From Bacteroidales bacterium (GTDB taxonomy: Bacteria > Bacteroidota > Bacteroidia > Bacteroidales > UBA12481): 5,366 bases of DNA. Positions 1-5,366 of this stretch are shown in pieces. How positions within the stretch are numbered: position 1 is the first letter of the stretch; each line of letters opens with the position of its first letter. A model generated the notes under the pieces. That model saw only the letters and a program-made list of their open reading frames with translations, had not been told where the DNA came from and ran no database searches. The stretch spans positions 1-5,366 of the forward strand of contig JAQWAJ010000156.1 in assembly GCA_028707745.1 (NCBI GenBank), read 5' to 3'. Both the position numbers and the translations under genes were made by a program.

Positions 1-237
1 GAAATGTATCATGGTACATTCTTTTACCGGTGCAATGTTTCAGATGCCAAGGAGATCTACCAGATTTATCTGCCTGAAGGCCGGTATTTTTATCAGGCGA
101 TCATCACCTGCACCTGTGGAGGAGATTCCTGCATGCTGGCAGGATACCCGGTGGGATATGGCTTTCAAAAATACGCATTTGACCAGGCTGATATTGTGAG
201 GGGACAAATAACCCGGTCGCAACCCACATTCAAGTAA
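1..237 (+). CDS. C-terminal end of an unrecognised protein (5' partial)
   Basis: The reading frame is open from the left edge to a TAA at 235-237. The ATG at 4 is probably internal, because the frame is already open before it and no start signal can be seen. The visible 78 residues look like the end of a beta-rich, possibly exported domain: many aromatic residues ([15 protein letters not shown]), alternating hydrophobic strands, and a cysteine cluster CTCGGDSC at about residues 36-43 counted from the ATG. It ends in a glycine- and tyrosine-rich stretch and QPTFK. I do not recognise the family. It does not resemble the end of PanC, which often lies next to panD in Bacteroidota. Its stop lies 12 bp before the promoter-like box of panD, so panD need not depend on its transcript. 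The coding call is fairly safe from the frame and composition; the function is unknown. Confidence 0.6.
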   Translation, partial: EMYHGTFFYRCNVSDAKEIYQIYLPEGRYFYQAIITCTCGGDSCMLAGYPVGYGFQKYAFDQADIVRGQITRSQPTFK

Positions 238-249
238 ACAGGTTTTACG

Positions 250-257
250 TACCTTTG
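250..257 (+). promoter_or_regulatory. Bacteroidota-type -7 box upstream of panD
   Basis: TACCTTTG matches the known Bacteroidota -7 consensus TAnnTTTG exactly. It lies 20 bp before the panD ATG, so transcription would begin near 262-264 and leave a leader of about 15 nt. I see no good TTTG -33 element at the expected distance upstream (around 227-231). The box and its flank closely resemble the one before the penicillin-binding protein gene (TACCTTTG-T-ACC-C-GCAA here, TACCTTTG-C-ACC-G-GCAA there). The role is inferred from sequence only. Confidence 0.6.
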
Positions 258-277
258 TACCCGCAAAGAGTCACGTG

Positions 278-640
278 ATGTATATAGAAGTCTGTAAATC
301 AAAGATTCATAAGGTTACTATTTCGGAGGCCAACCTTCAGTATGTGGGAAGTATTACCATTGATGAGGACCTGATGGATGCCGCCAATCTGATCGAAAAT
401 GAGAAGGTTCAGGTTGTTAACCTGAACAACGGCGAGCGCCTCGACACCTATGTTATCAAAGGAAAACGAAATTCGGGAATCATCTGTTTGAACGGACCTG
501 CAGCCCGAAAGGCCCAGGTTGGCGATGTGGTCATCATCATCTCGTTTGCGATGATGGACTTCGAGGAAGCAAAAAGCTTCAAGCCGAGCCTCGTTTTTCC
601 TGATACTGCGACAAACAAATTGGTTCGCTTCGCTCACTAA
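278..640 (+). CDS. panD: Aspartate 1-decarboxylase precursor PanD
   Basis: PanD decarboxylates L-aspartate to beta-alanine, which joins pantoate to form pantothenate, the precursor of coenzyme A; it acts in the cytoplasm as a homotetramer. Starting at ATG 278 the protein has 120 residues, near the usual 115-130. The proenzyme cleavage site falls at Gly24-Ser25 (YVGS), the same position as in E. coli; self-cleavage there turns Ser25 into the pyruvoyl cofactor. Other family residues visible are Lys9, His11, Tyr22, Arg54 with Thr57 and Tyr58 (ERLDTY), and Asn72-Gly73 (LNGPAA). A GTG at 275 is in frame just before the ATG, but the ATG gives the exact canonical numbering. No strong Shine-Dalgarno is visible. 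The last residues (LVRFAH) and the stop lie where an intergenic repeat patch begins, so the C-terminus may have been reshaped by it. Identification is very secure. Confidence 0.97.
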   Translation: MYIEVCKSKIHKVTISEANLQYVGSITIDEDLMDAANLIENEKVQVVNLNNGERLDTYVIKGKRNSGIICLNGPAARKAQVGDVVIIISFAMMDFEEAKSFKPSLVFPDTATNKLVRFAH

Positions 641-685
641 TTATGCGCTGCGCGCTAATTGTGCCGGGCTGTCGCCCGACTAATC
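637..685 (+). repeat. Short palindromes separated by CTAAT(T/C) linkers after panD
   Basis: CTAATT occurs at 637-642 and 655-660, and CTAATC at 680-685. Between the first two is GC-rich sequence that can fold: AATTA, bulged T, GCGC, loop TGC, GCGC, TAATT (639-660). Between the second and third is CGGGC, loop TGTC, GCCCG (665-678). The first CTAATT contains the panD stop codon. The third runs straight into the first unit of the tandem array at 683. Neither hairpin is followed by a T-run, so I do not call an intrinsic terminator, though either could influence the panD mRNA end. The pattern suggests a modular intergenic repeat rather than random sequence; its origin is unknown. Confidence 0.6.
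639..660 (+). other. Imperfect hairpin overlapping the panD stop codon
   Basis: The arms are AATTA-T-GCGC and GCGC-TAATT around a 3-nt loop (TGC), with one unpaired T at 644. Nine base pairs can form. The left arm begins inside the panD TAA at 638-640. It could protect or define the mRNA 3' end, but no U-tract follows, so a role as a Rho-independent terminator is not supported. Confidence 0.4.
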
Positions 686-758
686 AGCACATCAGCACAT
701 CAGCTCATCAGCTCATCAGCACATCAACTCATCAGCTCATCAGCACATCAGCACATCA
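683..758 (+). repeat. 8-bp tandem repeat array, nine units, directly upstream of radA
   Basis: Nine contiguous 8-bp units run from 683 to 754, followed by a 4-bp remnant ATCA at 755-758. With A = ATCAGCAC, B = ATCAGCTC and C = ATCAACTC (one change from B), the order is A A B B A C B A A. If C is read as a mutated B, the unit order is symmetric. There are no spacers, so this is not a CRISPR array. The array ends 2 bp before the radA ATG and fills the place where its ribosome-binding region would be. The plus strand has no stop codon in any frame of the array, which is why the radA frame stays open upstream to 659. Copy-number change by slippage is plausible, but the effect is unknown. Confidence 0.9.
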
Positions 759-760
759 AA

Positions 761-2116
761 ATGGCCACAAAAACTACTTTCAGCTGTAAAAATTGCGGTG
801 CCAATTCAGCGAAATGGATCGGACGCTGCCCGAGTTGCGGAGAGTGGAACACCTATATTGAGGAGGAGGTGATCAAGTCGCCCCGGCCAGGAAAACCAAG
901 AACCATAAGCCAATCGACACCCAAGAGGCTTCCTGAGATCGACCGGCTGGCCTTTCAGCGGATCAAAAGCGGAATTGTGGAGTTCGACCGGGTAACCGGC
1001 GACGGGCTGGTTCCGGGATCGCTGGTTCTGATTGGCGGAGAGCCGGGCATCGGAAAATCGACCCTCGTGCTGCAGATGGCCCTTCGTCTGAAAGACAAAA
1101 AGGTTTTATATGTATCGGGTGAAGAGAGCTTGCAGCAACTGAAGCTCCGGGCAGAACGCATCGGCGGGGATCATGACGGATTTTACCTGTTAAGCGAAAC
1201 CTCCCTGGAAAGTCTTTTAAGGCAGCTGGATGAGTTTCAGCCTGAACTGCTGATCGTTGACTCGATACAAACGCTTGTCACCGAGCGTGTCGACGGATCG
1301 GCAGGCACCATCAGCCAGATCCGAGAGTGCGCCACCGACCTGATGAAATTTGCCAAAGAGAGCCAGACACCCGTCATCCTGATCGGGCATATCAATAAAG
1401 AAGGCAACCTGGCCGGTCCAAAAGTTCTTGAACACATGGTCGATACCGTCCTTCAGTTCGAAGGTGACCTGCATCACCAATACCGAATTCTCAGAGCCAG
1501 CAAAAACCGGTTTGGCTCGACCGATGAGCTCGGTATCTTTGAAATGAACTCGCAGGGTTTGCGCGAAGTCTCCAATCCGTCGGAACTCCTGCTCTCGAAC
1601 AGGGACCTGTCGCTCAGCGGCAATGCCATCTCGGTATCCATGGAGGGGCAACGCTCACTGCTGCTCGAAACTCAGGCACTGGTCAGTACCACGGTTTACT
1701 CAAATCCGCAGCGTTCTACTATGGGCTTCGATCCACGTCGCCTGAACATGCTGCTCGCCGTACTGGAAAAACGTGCCGGGTTCCGGCTGGCCACGAAGGA
1801 TGTATTCCTGAATATGGCCGGAGGAATGCGGATTACCGATCCGGCAACGGATCTGTCAGTGATTGCCGCCATTCTCTCTTCAGATAAGAATCAACCCCTG
1901 GATCAGCAATTTTGTTTTACCGGAGAGATCGGCCTTTCGGGGGAAGCACGTCCGGTGAACCGCATCGAAACCCGCCTGGCCGAAGCCAGCCGGCTTGGCT
2001 TCAGACGGATATTCATTCCCGCCTATAACAAAAAGGGAATCGATATCAAAAGATTCGATATCGATATTGTGCCTATCCGGCACCTGGGCGACCTGTTGAA
2101 AGAGCTGTTCGCCTAG
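761..2116 (+). CDS. radA: DNA repair protein RadA (Sms)
   Basis: RadA is a RecA-related hexameric ATPase that drives branch migration and processing of recombination intermediates during DNA repair in the cytoplasm. The protein has 451 residues, close to E. coli RadA (460). In order: a C4 zinc finger with Cys9, Cys12, Cys23 and Cys26 (CKNC and CPSC); a RecA-like ATPase with Walker A GEPGIGKS at 93-100 and Walker B LLIVD at 163-167; the RadA signature KNRFG at 248-252; and a C-terminal Lon-protease-like domain from about 285, with GLSGEARPV at 391-399. ATG 761 is chosen because the zinc finger starts at the normal distance from it. The frame is open back to a TTG at 659, but that extension is only tandem repeat translated into a period-8 peptide. 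No Shine-Dalgarno is seen; the start context is AAAATGGC. No promoter box is visible after panD, so read-through from panD is possible. The gene is convergent with the penicillin-binding protein gene, with overlapping stops. Confidence 0.96.
   Translation: MATKTTFSCKNCGANSAKWIGRCPSCGEWNTYIEEEVIKSPRPGKPRTISQSTPKRLPEIDRLAFQRIKSGIVEFDRVTGDGLVPGSLVLIGGEPGIGKSTLVLQMALRLKDKKVLYVSGEESLQQLKLRAERIGGDHDGFYLLSETSLESLLRQLDEFQPELLIVDSIQTLVTERVDGSAGTISQIRECATDLMKFAKESQTPVILIGHINKEGNLAGPKVLEHMVDTVLQFEGDLHHQYRILRASKNRFGSTDELGIFEMNSQGLREVSNPSELLLSNRDLSLSGNAISVSMEGQRSLLLETQALVSTTVYSNPQRSTMGFDPRRLNMLLAVLEKRAGFRLATKDVFLNMAGGMRITDPATDLSVIAAILSSDKNQPLDQQFCFTGEIGLSGEARPVNRIETRLAEASRLGFRRIFIPAYNKKGIDIKRFDIDIVPIRHLGDLLKELFA
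2039..2065. repeat. 9-bp inverted repeat inside the 3' end of radA
   Basis: ATCGATATC at 2039-2047 and its exact reverse complement GATATCGAT at 2057-2065 flank a 9-nt loop. The arms encode the repeated Asp-Ile residues of GIDIKRFDIDIV, so codon repetition may explain them fully. The position, about 50 bp before the convergent gene ends, would also suit a transcript-end structure, but there is no T-run and I infer no function. Confidence 0.35.
2113..2116. other. Shared stop codons of convergent radA and PBP1A genes (CTAG)
   Basis: The palindrome CTAG supplies TAG to both strands: 2114-2116 ends radA and 2113-2115 (read on the minus strand) ends the penicillin-binding protein gene. The coding regions therefore overlap by 4 bp and there is no intergenic space for a terminator. 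Each transcript must end inside, or run antisense into, the other gene. Confidence 0.95.
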
Positions 2117-4452
2117 AATTCGTCGAAATCAGATTTTCTCCTTTTTTCGGGCTTCACTTCCTTCGGTTGCGAACCGTCACAATCCAGCGGATCCGACATA
2201 TAAAGCGGACGTTCAAAATCACCTTTCGAAATATTCAGCGTCGGATCAGCATATACTTTCTTCATAAAAATCGCCCAGATCGGCAACGCCATGTTCGAAC
2301 CCTGCCCCTTTTCATGATTGGTGAAATGAACAATCTTGTCCTCTGCACCCGTCCAGGCTGCGCCTACGAGGTTCGGAACAATCCCCACAAACCAACCATC
2401 TGCGTAACTATTGGTCGTACCGGTTTTACCGGCTATCGGATTGGTAAATTCATATTTATTACGTAGCCGCCTTGCCGTTCCTTCGGTACTGGTTACTCCC
2501 TCCATCATGTAAAGCATCTTGTATGCGGTTTCGTCGCTCATCGCAACCTCCTCATGGGTGGTGAACGTAGCCAGCACATCACCATGCTTATCCTCGATGC
2601 GGGTTACCATGGTCGGCTCTACCCAAACACCTTTGTTTGCATAGGCGGTGAAAGCTCCGGCAACTTCATACACCGGCAGGTCGACGGCACCGACACATAT
2701 CGGGATGACCGGATCGATCGGTGATTTGATTCCCAGCTTCCGGGCCACTTCGATAACCGCTTCGGGGTTATACTGTTTCATCACCCAGGCGGCTATCTGA
2801 TTTAATGATTTTGCCACCCCTGTCCTAAGGGTAACCATCTGTCCATCAAGCTCTTTCGTCTCTGAAAATTGGGGTTCATAGGTACTTCCCTCGATCCCGC
2901 CGAAATTTCCCTTAAACACCACCGGAACATTCGGGACCTCATAACAGGGAGAGATTCCGTTTTCCATGGCAACCGTATAAACGAACGGTTTGAATACCGA
3001 CCCTACCTGGCGCTTGCCCTGCATGATCTGATCATACTGGAAGTAACGGTAATCGGGACCACCGACATACGCCTTAACGTAACCGGTTTGCGGAGTGATC
3101 GCCATGAAAGCCGATCGGAGATACCTCTTATAATACTTAATAGAGTCCATCGGGGTCATCACCGTGTCGATCTCCCCTTTCCAGCTGAAAACGCTCATCT
3201 GGGTCGGAGTATTGAATATTTTATCGATCTCGGCATCCGAGAGGTGTTGTTCCTTTTTGAGTACCCGGTAGCGCTCGCTCCATCCTTTGGCAGCATTCAT
3301 CGACCGGGTGATTTCCTCGTCAGATGCGGTATTGGAGAAAGGGGTGCGCCGCAGTTTACGCAATTCGTTATCGAATGATCTTTGCAGATCTTTGCTAAGA
3401 TGCTCTACAACAGCCTCTTCCGCATATTGCTGCATGTGAGAATTGATGGTTGTATAAATCTTCAACCCGTCGCGGTACAAATTATACGGGGTTCCATCGG
3501 GTTTGGTGTGCTTGTAGCAAAATCCCCTGAGTGGATTGGCATCCCAGGCCTCTTGGCCCTCGGTGCTTTCGGGGCGTTTTTCCATGAGAACCCCGCGCAG
3601 ATACTCCCGAAAATACGTGGCCCGGCCCACTTTATGATCAACCCGGTGATAATCGAGACCCAGGTCCATAGCCTTGGCTCTGGCAACAGTCGCCGCGTTA
3701 GCATAACCGCGTGATTCCATCTTATCCAGAACCGCATTTCGTCGGGGAAGTGTGTTCTTGGTCCCGTAACGGATCGGGTTGTACAGCGATGGATTTTTAA
3801 CCATGCCGGCCAGCATGGCCGCTTCATGAATTTCAAGTTTGCTGGCAGGTTTATTGAAATAGACCCAGGAGGCAATTTCCACACCCTGTGCATTGTTTAC
3901 AAAGCTCATCTTATTCAGATAGAGGGCGAGTATCTCTTCCTTGGTAAATGTTTTCTCCAGTTTTACCGCAATCACCCATTCACGGAATTTCCGGATGGCA
4001 AAGCTGATCGGATTGCTATAAGTTTCTTCCCTCGGAAACAGGTTTTTAGCCAACTGCTGGGTCAGGGTACTTCCGCCACCCATATCCTGCCTTAACATCA
4101 GACTCTTCACCATCACCCTCACCAGGCCTCTGAAATCGATGCCCGAATGTTTGTAATAACGTTGGTCCTCAATGGCAACGATGGCATTGACCATGTAAGG
4201 GCTGATCTGTTTAAAGGGTATGATCTCCCGGTTTTCATCCTCTGAGAAAAAGGTACCCAGCGGGATTCCATCCTCTGAAATCACCTGAGTAGCCTCCAGC
4301 AACTTTGGATTTTCAAGCTCCTCGAAAGAAGGCATGAAACCCAGCCAGCCTCTTGAAATCATGATAAACAGAAGGAAGACAAAAACCACCCCTCCCCCGA
4401 AAATCAACCAGAATATTTTCAGATATTTTTGTGTATGATCGACCGTTTTCAT
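2113..4452 (-). CDS. mrcA: Class A penicillin-binding protein, PBP1A type (transglycosylase/transpeptidase)
   Basis: This bifunctional inner-membrane enzyme polymerises lipid II into glycan strands and cross-links their peptides in the periplasm. Starting at ATG 4452 (minus strand) it has 779 residues. In order: a short cytoplasmic tail, one membrane anchor at about 11-33, then a GT51 glycosyltransferase domain with catalytic Glu95 in EDQRYYKHSGID, GGGSTLTQQLAKN at 125-137, and the likely second catalytic Glu173 in KEEILALYLN. A linker of about 330-445 follows. The transpeptidase domain has the acyl-enzyme serine Ser485 in SVFK (485-488), SLN at 549-551 and KTGTT at 676-680. The family's RQPGS reads RQVGS here. 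The tail is charged (about 763-779). A TTG at 4476 is in frame, but it lies inside the -7 box and so would not be on the transcript, which favours ATG 4452. All active-site motifs are intact. The symbol is by analogy with E. coli; pbp1A or ponA are equivalent names. Confidence 0.95.
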   Translation of the reverse strand: MKTVDHTQKYLKIFWLIFGGGVVFVFLLFIMISRGWLGFMPSFEELENPKLLEATQVISEDGIPLGTFFSEDENREIIPFKQISPYMVNAIVAIEDQRYYKHSGIDFRGLVRVMVKSLMLRQDMGGGSTLTQQLAKNLFPREETYSNPISFAIRKFREWVIAVKLEKTFTKEEILALYLNKMSFVNNAQGVEIASWVYFNKPASKLEIHEAAMLAGMVKNPSLYNPIRYGTKNTLPRRNAVLDKMESRGYANAATVARAKAMDLGLDYHRVDHKVGRATYFREYLRGVLMEKRPESTEGQEAWDANPLRGFCYKHTKPDGTPYNLYRDGLKIYTTINSHMQQYAEEAVVEHLSKDLQRSFDNELRKLRRTPFSNTASDEEITRSMNAAKGWSERYRVLKKEQHLSDAEIDKIFNTPTQMSVFSWKGEIDTVMTPMDSIKYYKRYLRSAFMAITPQTGYVKAYVGGPDYRYFQYDQIMQGKRQVGSVFKPFVYTVAMENGISPCYEVPNVPVVFKGNFGGIEGSTYEPQFSETKELDGQMVTLRTGVAKSLNQIAAWVMKQYNPEAVIEVARKLGIKSPIDPVIPICVGAVDLPVYEVAGAFTAYANKGVWVEPTMVTRIEDKHGDVLATFTTHEEVAMSDETAYKMLYMMEGVTSTEGTARRLRNKYEFTNPIAGKTGTTNSYADGWFVGIVPNLVGAAWTGAEDKIVHFTNHEKGQGSNMALPIWAIFMKKVYADPTLNISKGDFERPLYMSDPLDCDGSQPKEVKPEKRRKSDFDEF

Positions 4453-4473
4453 AATCAGATAAAATTGCCGGTG

Positions 4474-4481
4474 CAAAGGTA
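4474..4481 (-). promoter_or_regulatory. Bacteroidota-type -7 box upstream of the PBP1A gene
   Basis: Read on the minus strand the sequence is TACCTTTG, an exact TAnnTTTG match and the same 8-mer found before panD. It lies 21 bp upstream of ATG 4452, so transcription would begin near 4466-4469 and give a leader of about 15 nt. I see no clear TTTG -33 element. The box covers the alternative TTG start at 4476-4474, which argues against that start being used. Confidence 0.6.
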
Positions 4482-4678
4482 ATATTTAAGTTCTCCTGTA
4501 ATACCCACTTCAACCCCTCCCTTGATGATGGACGAAAGTCAACGGCTATTTCCATCCGGGTCAGGGGGATATACCTCTCTCTCTCCTCCCTTTCGACCGA
4601 GTTTTAATCAAAAAGGCATCATAACCTCAGAAAATTATTTAATCTTTGTGCGATTTTTTAAAAAGGAACCAATCCAAA
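4482..4678. other. Divergent intergenic region between PBP1A and topA genes
   Basis: About 200 bp lie between two divergent genes, with a promoter-like box at each end. The middle has a pure pyrimidine run of 21 nt at 4574-4594 with a CT dinucleotide core, and a small A/T palindrome (TTTTT then AAAAA) at 4655-4664 just before the topA start. An open frame on the minus strand from an ATG at 4555 crosses into the PBP1A gene in another frame, but it has no support as a gene. I see no RNA gene or riboswitch here. Confidence 0.6.
4640..4648 (+). promoter_or_regulatory. Probable -7 box upstream of topA (near match)
   Basis: The sequence TAATCTTTG has TA and TTTG separated by three bases, where the Bacteroidota consensus TAnnTTTG has two; read with normal spacing (AATCTTTG, 4641-4648) it has one mismatch. 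It would place the transcript start near 4654 and give a leader of about 25 nt. A weak Shine-Dalgarno-like AAGGA at 4663-4667 lies 11 nt before the topA ATG. The call is tentative. Confidence 0.4.
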
Positions 4679-5366
4679 ATGGCTGAGAATCTTGTTATTG
4701 TAGAATCACCCGCTAAAGCTAAGACTATTGAGAAGTTTCTGGGGAAGGATTATTTGGTGAAATCCAGCTTCGGGCATATCAGGGATCTCGCTAAAAAAGA
4801 GTACGGGATCAATATTAAAAAGAACTACGAACCCCACTATATTATCTCTCCGGATAAGAAGAAGATCGTTGCTGAACTGAAGAAGTTATCCCTGGAATCC
4901 AAGAACATCTGGCTCGCTTCCGATGAGGACCGCGAAGGAGAAGCCATCTCATGGCACCTTGCGGAAGTATTGGATATCCCGGCTGATAAAGCCCGTCGTA
5001 TTGTCTTTCACGAGATCACCAAGGAAGCGATCGTTAAAGCCATTCAGAATCCCCGGTCGATCGATCAGAATTTAGTGAACGCCCAACAGGCCCGCCGCGT
5101 ACTCGACCGCCTGGTTGGTTTTGACCTGAGTCCGGTTTTATGGAAAAAAGTGAAACCCTCCTTGTCGGCCGGCCGTGTTCAGAGTGTGGCCGTCAGACTG
5201 CTGGTTGAGCGCGAACGCGAAGTCCTCGGTTTTACTTCAGTTCCGGTGTACCGGGTAATAGCTGTTTTTGATGTAACCGGACCGGATGGTAAAGCCATGG
5301 AGTTAAAGGCAGAGCTGGATCGCAAATTTGCCACCCGTGAGGAAACGATGGCTTTTCTGGAGAGTT
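4679..5366 (+). CDS. topA: DNA topoisomerase I, N-terminal part (3' partial)
   Basis: TopA relaxes negative supercoils by single-strand cleavage and passage, balancing DNA gyrase. ATG 4679 opens a frame that stays open for 229 codons to the right edge. The TOPRIM domain begins at once, with Glu9 in [17 protein letters not shown], as in E. coli TopA, and the metal-binding acidic motif SDEDREGE at 81-88 (Asp82, Asp84, Glu86). Next come the type IA core motifs: HEITKEAI at 111-118, [11 protein letters not shown] at 138-148 and [18 protein letters not shown] at 162-179. The catalytic tyrosine, the rest of the core and any C-terminal zinc fingers lie beyond the window. The normal N-terminus supports the start. 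Reverse gyrase or topoisomerase III is unlikely, as the spacing and motifs fit bacterial TopA. The gene is divergent from the PBP1A gene. No damage is seen in the visible part. Confidence 0.96.
   Translation, partial: MAENLVIVESPAKAKTIEKFLGKDYLVKSSFGHIRDLAKKEYGINIKKNYEPHYIISPDKKKIVAELKKLSLESKNIWLASDEDREGEAISWHLAEVLDIPADKARRIVFHEITKEAIVKAIQNPRSIDQNLVNAQQARRVLDRLVGFDLSPVLWKKVKPSLSAGRVQSVAVRLLVEREREVLGFTSVPVYRVIAVFDVTGPDGKAMELKAELDRKFATREETMAFLES

Noticed and set aside
299..637. Minus-strand open frame opposite panD
   Set aside because: It is a shadow of the well-supported panD frame, with no recognisable protein features.
639..678. Intrinsic terminator after panD
   Set aside because: Two hairpins can form, but neither is followed by a T-run.
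683..758. CRISPR array
   Set aside because: Units are 8 bp, contiguous and without spacers, and no cas genes are present.
659..760. N-terminal extension of RadA from TTG 659
   Set aside because: The 34 extra residues are only the translated 8-bp repeat (period-8 peptide), and the zinc finger sits at the normal distance from ATG 761.
1217..1651. Minus-strand open frame of 144 codons opposite radA
   Set aside because: It is antisense to the conserved ATPase core of radA and has no independent support.
2869..3378. Plus-strand open frame of 169 codons opposite the PBP1A gene
   Set aside because: It lies wholly inside a gene with all catalytic motifs intact on the other strand; no start signal or family motif seen.
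4453..4476. Longer PBP1A start at TTG 4476
   Set aside because: The TTG lies within the TACCTTTG promoter box and would be upstream of the transcript start; ATG 4452 gives a normal short cytoplasmic tail before the membrane anchor.
4313..4555. Minus-strand open frame of 80 codons across the PBP1A start
   Set aside because: It overlaps the PBP1A N-terminus in another frame, shows no family features, and would be read across the PBP1A promoter; most likely chance.
1..5366. A novel multi-gene system or mobile element
   Set aside because: All complete genes are recognisable housekeeping genes; no transposase, integrase, toxin-antitoxin pair, attachment site or terminal repeats are visible. The only uncharacterised coding part is the short fragment at 1-237.

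Overview
The window looks like a piece of ordinary chromosome from a member of the Bacteroidota, probably the Bacteroidales or a near relative. The main evidence is promoter-like boxes matching the Bacteroidota -7 consensus TAnnTTTG: two exact copies of TACCTTTG, one before panD and one before the penicillin-binding protein gene, and a near match before topA. Genes mostly lack strong Shine-Dalgarno sites and start in A-rich contexts (AAAATGGC at both radA and topA). The protein sequences fit this lineage, but no database search was possible.

Layout from left to right: (1) the 3' end of an unrecognised gene (1-237, +). (2) panD, aspartate 1-decarboxylase (278-640, +), which makes beta-alanine for pantothenate and coenzyme A. 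(3) A 120-bp intergenic patch (641-760) made almost wholly of repeats: short palindromes separated by CTAAT(T/C), then nine tandem 8-bp units, ending just before radA. (4) radA/sms (761-2116, +), a RecA-like branch-migration ATPase of recombinational repair. (5) A class A penicillin-binding protein of the PBP1A type (2113-4452, -), convergent with radA; the two stop codons share the palindrome CTAG. (6) A divergent intergenic region of about 200 bp with a promoter for each side and a polypyrimidine run. (7) The first 229 codons of topA, DNA topoisomerase I (4679 to the right edge, +).

These are unrelated housekeeping functions (cofactor synthesis, recombination, cell-wall synthesis, DNA supercoiling) and do not form a pathway. 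At most, panD and radA could share a transcript, because no promoter-like box is visible in the repeat patch between them. I see no mobile element, CRISPR array, defence system, RNA gene or other accessory system. The most unusual part is the repeat patch between panD and radA, which seems to reach into the panD stop codon and lies directly against the radA start.
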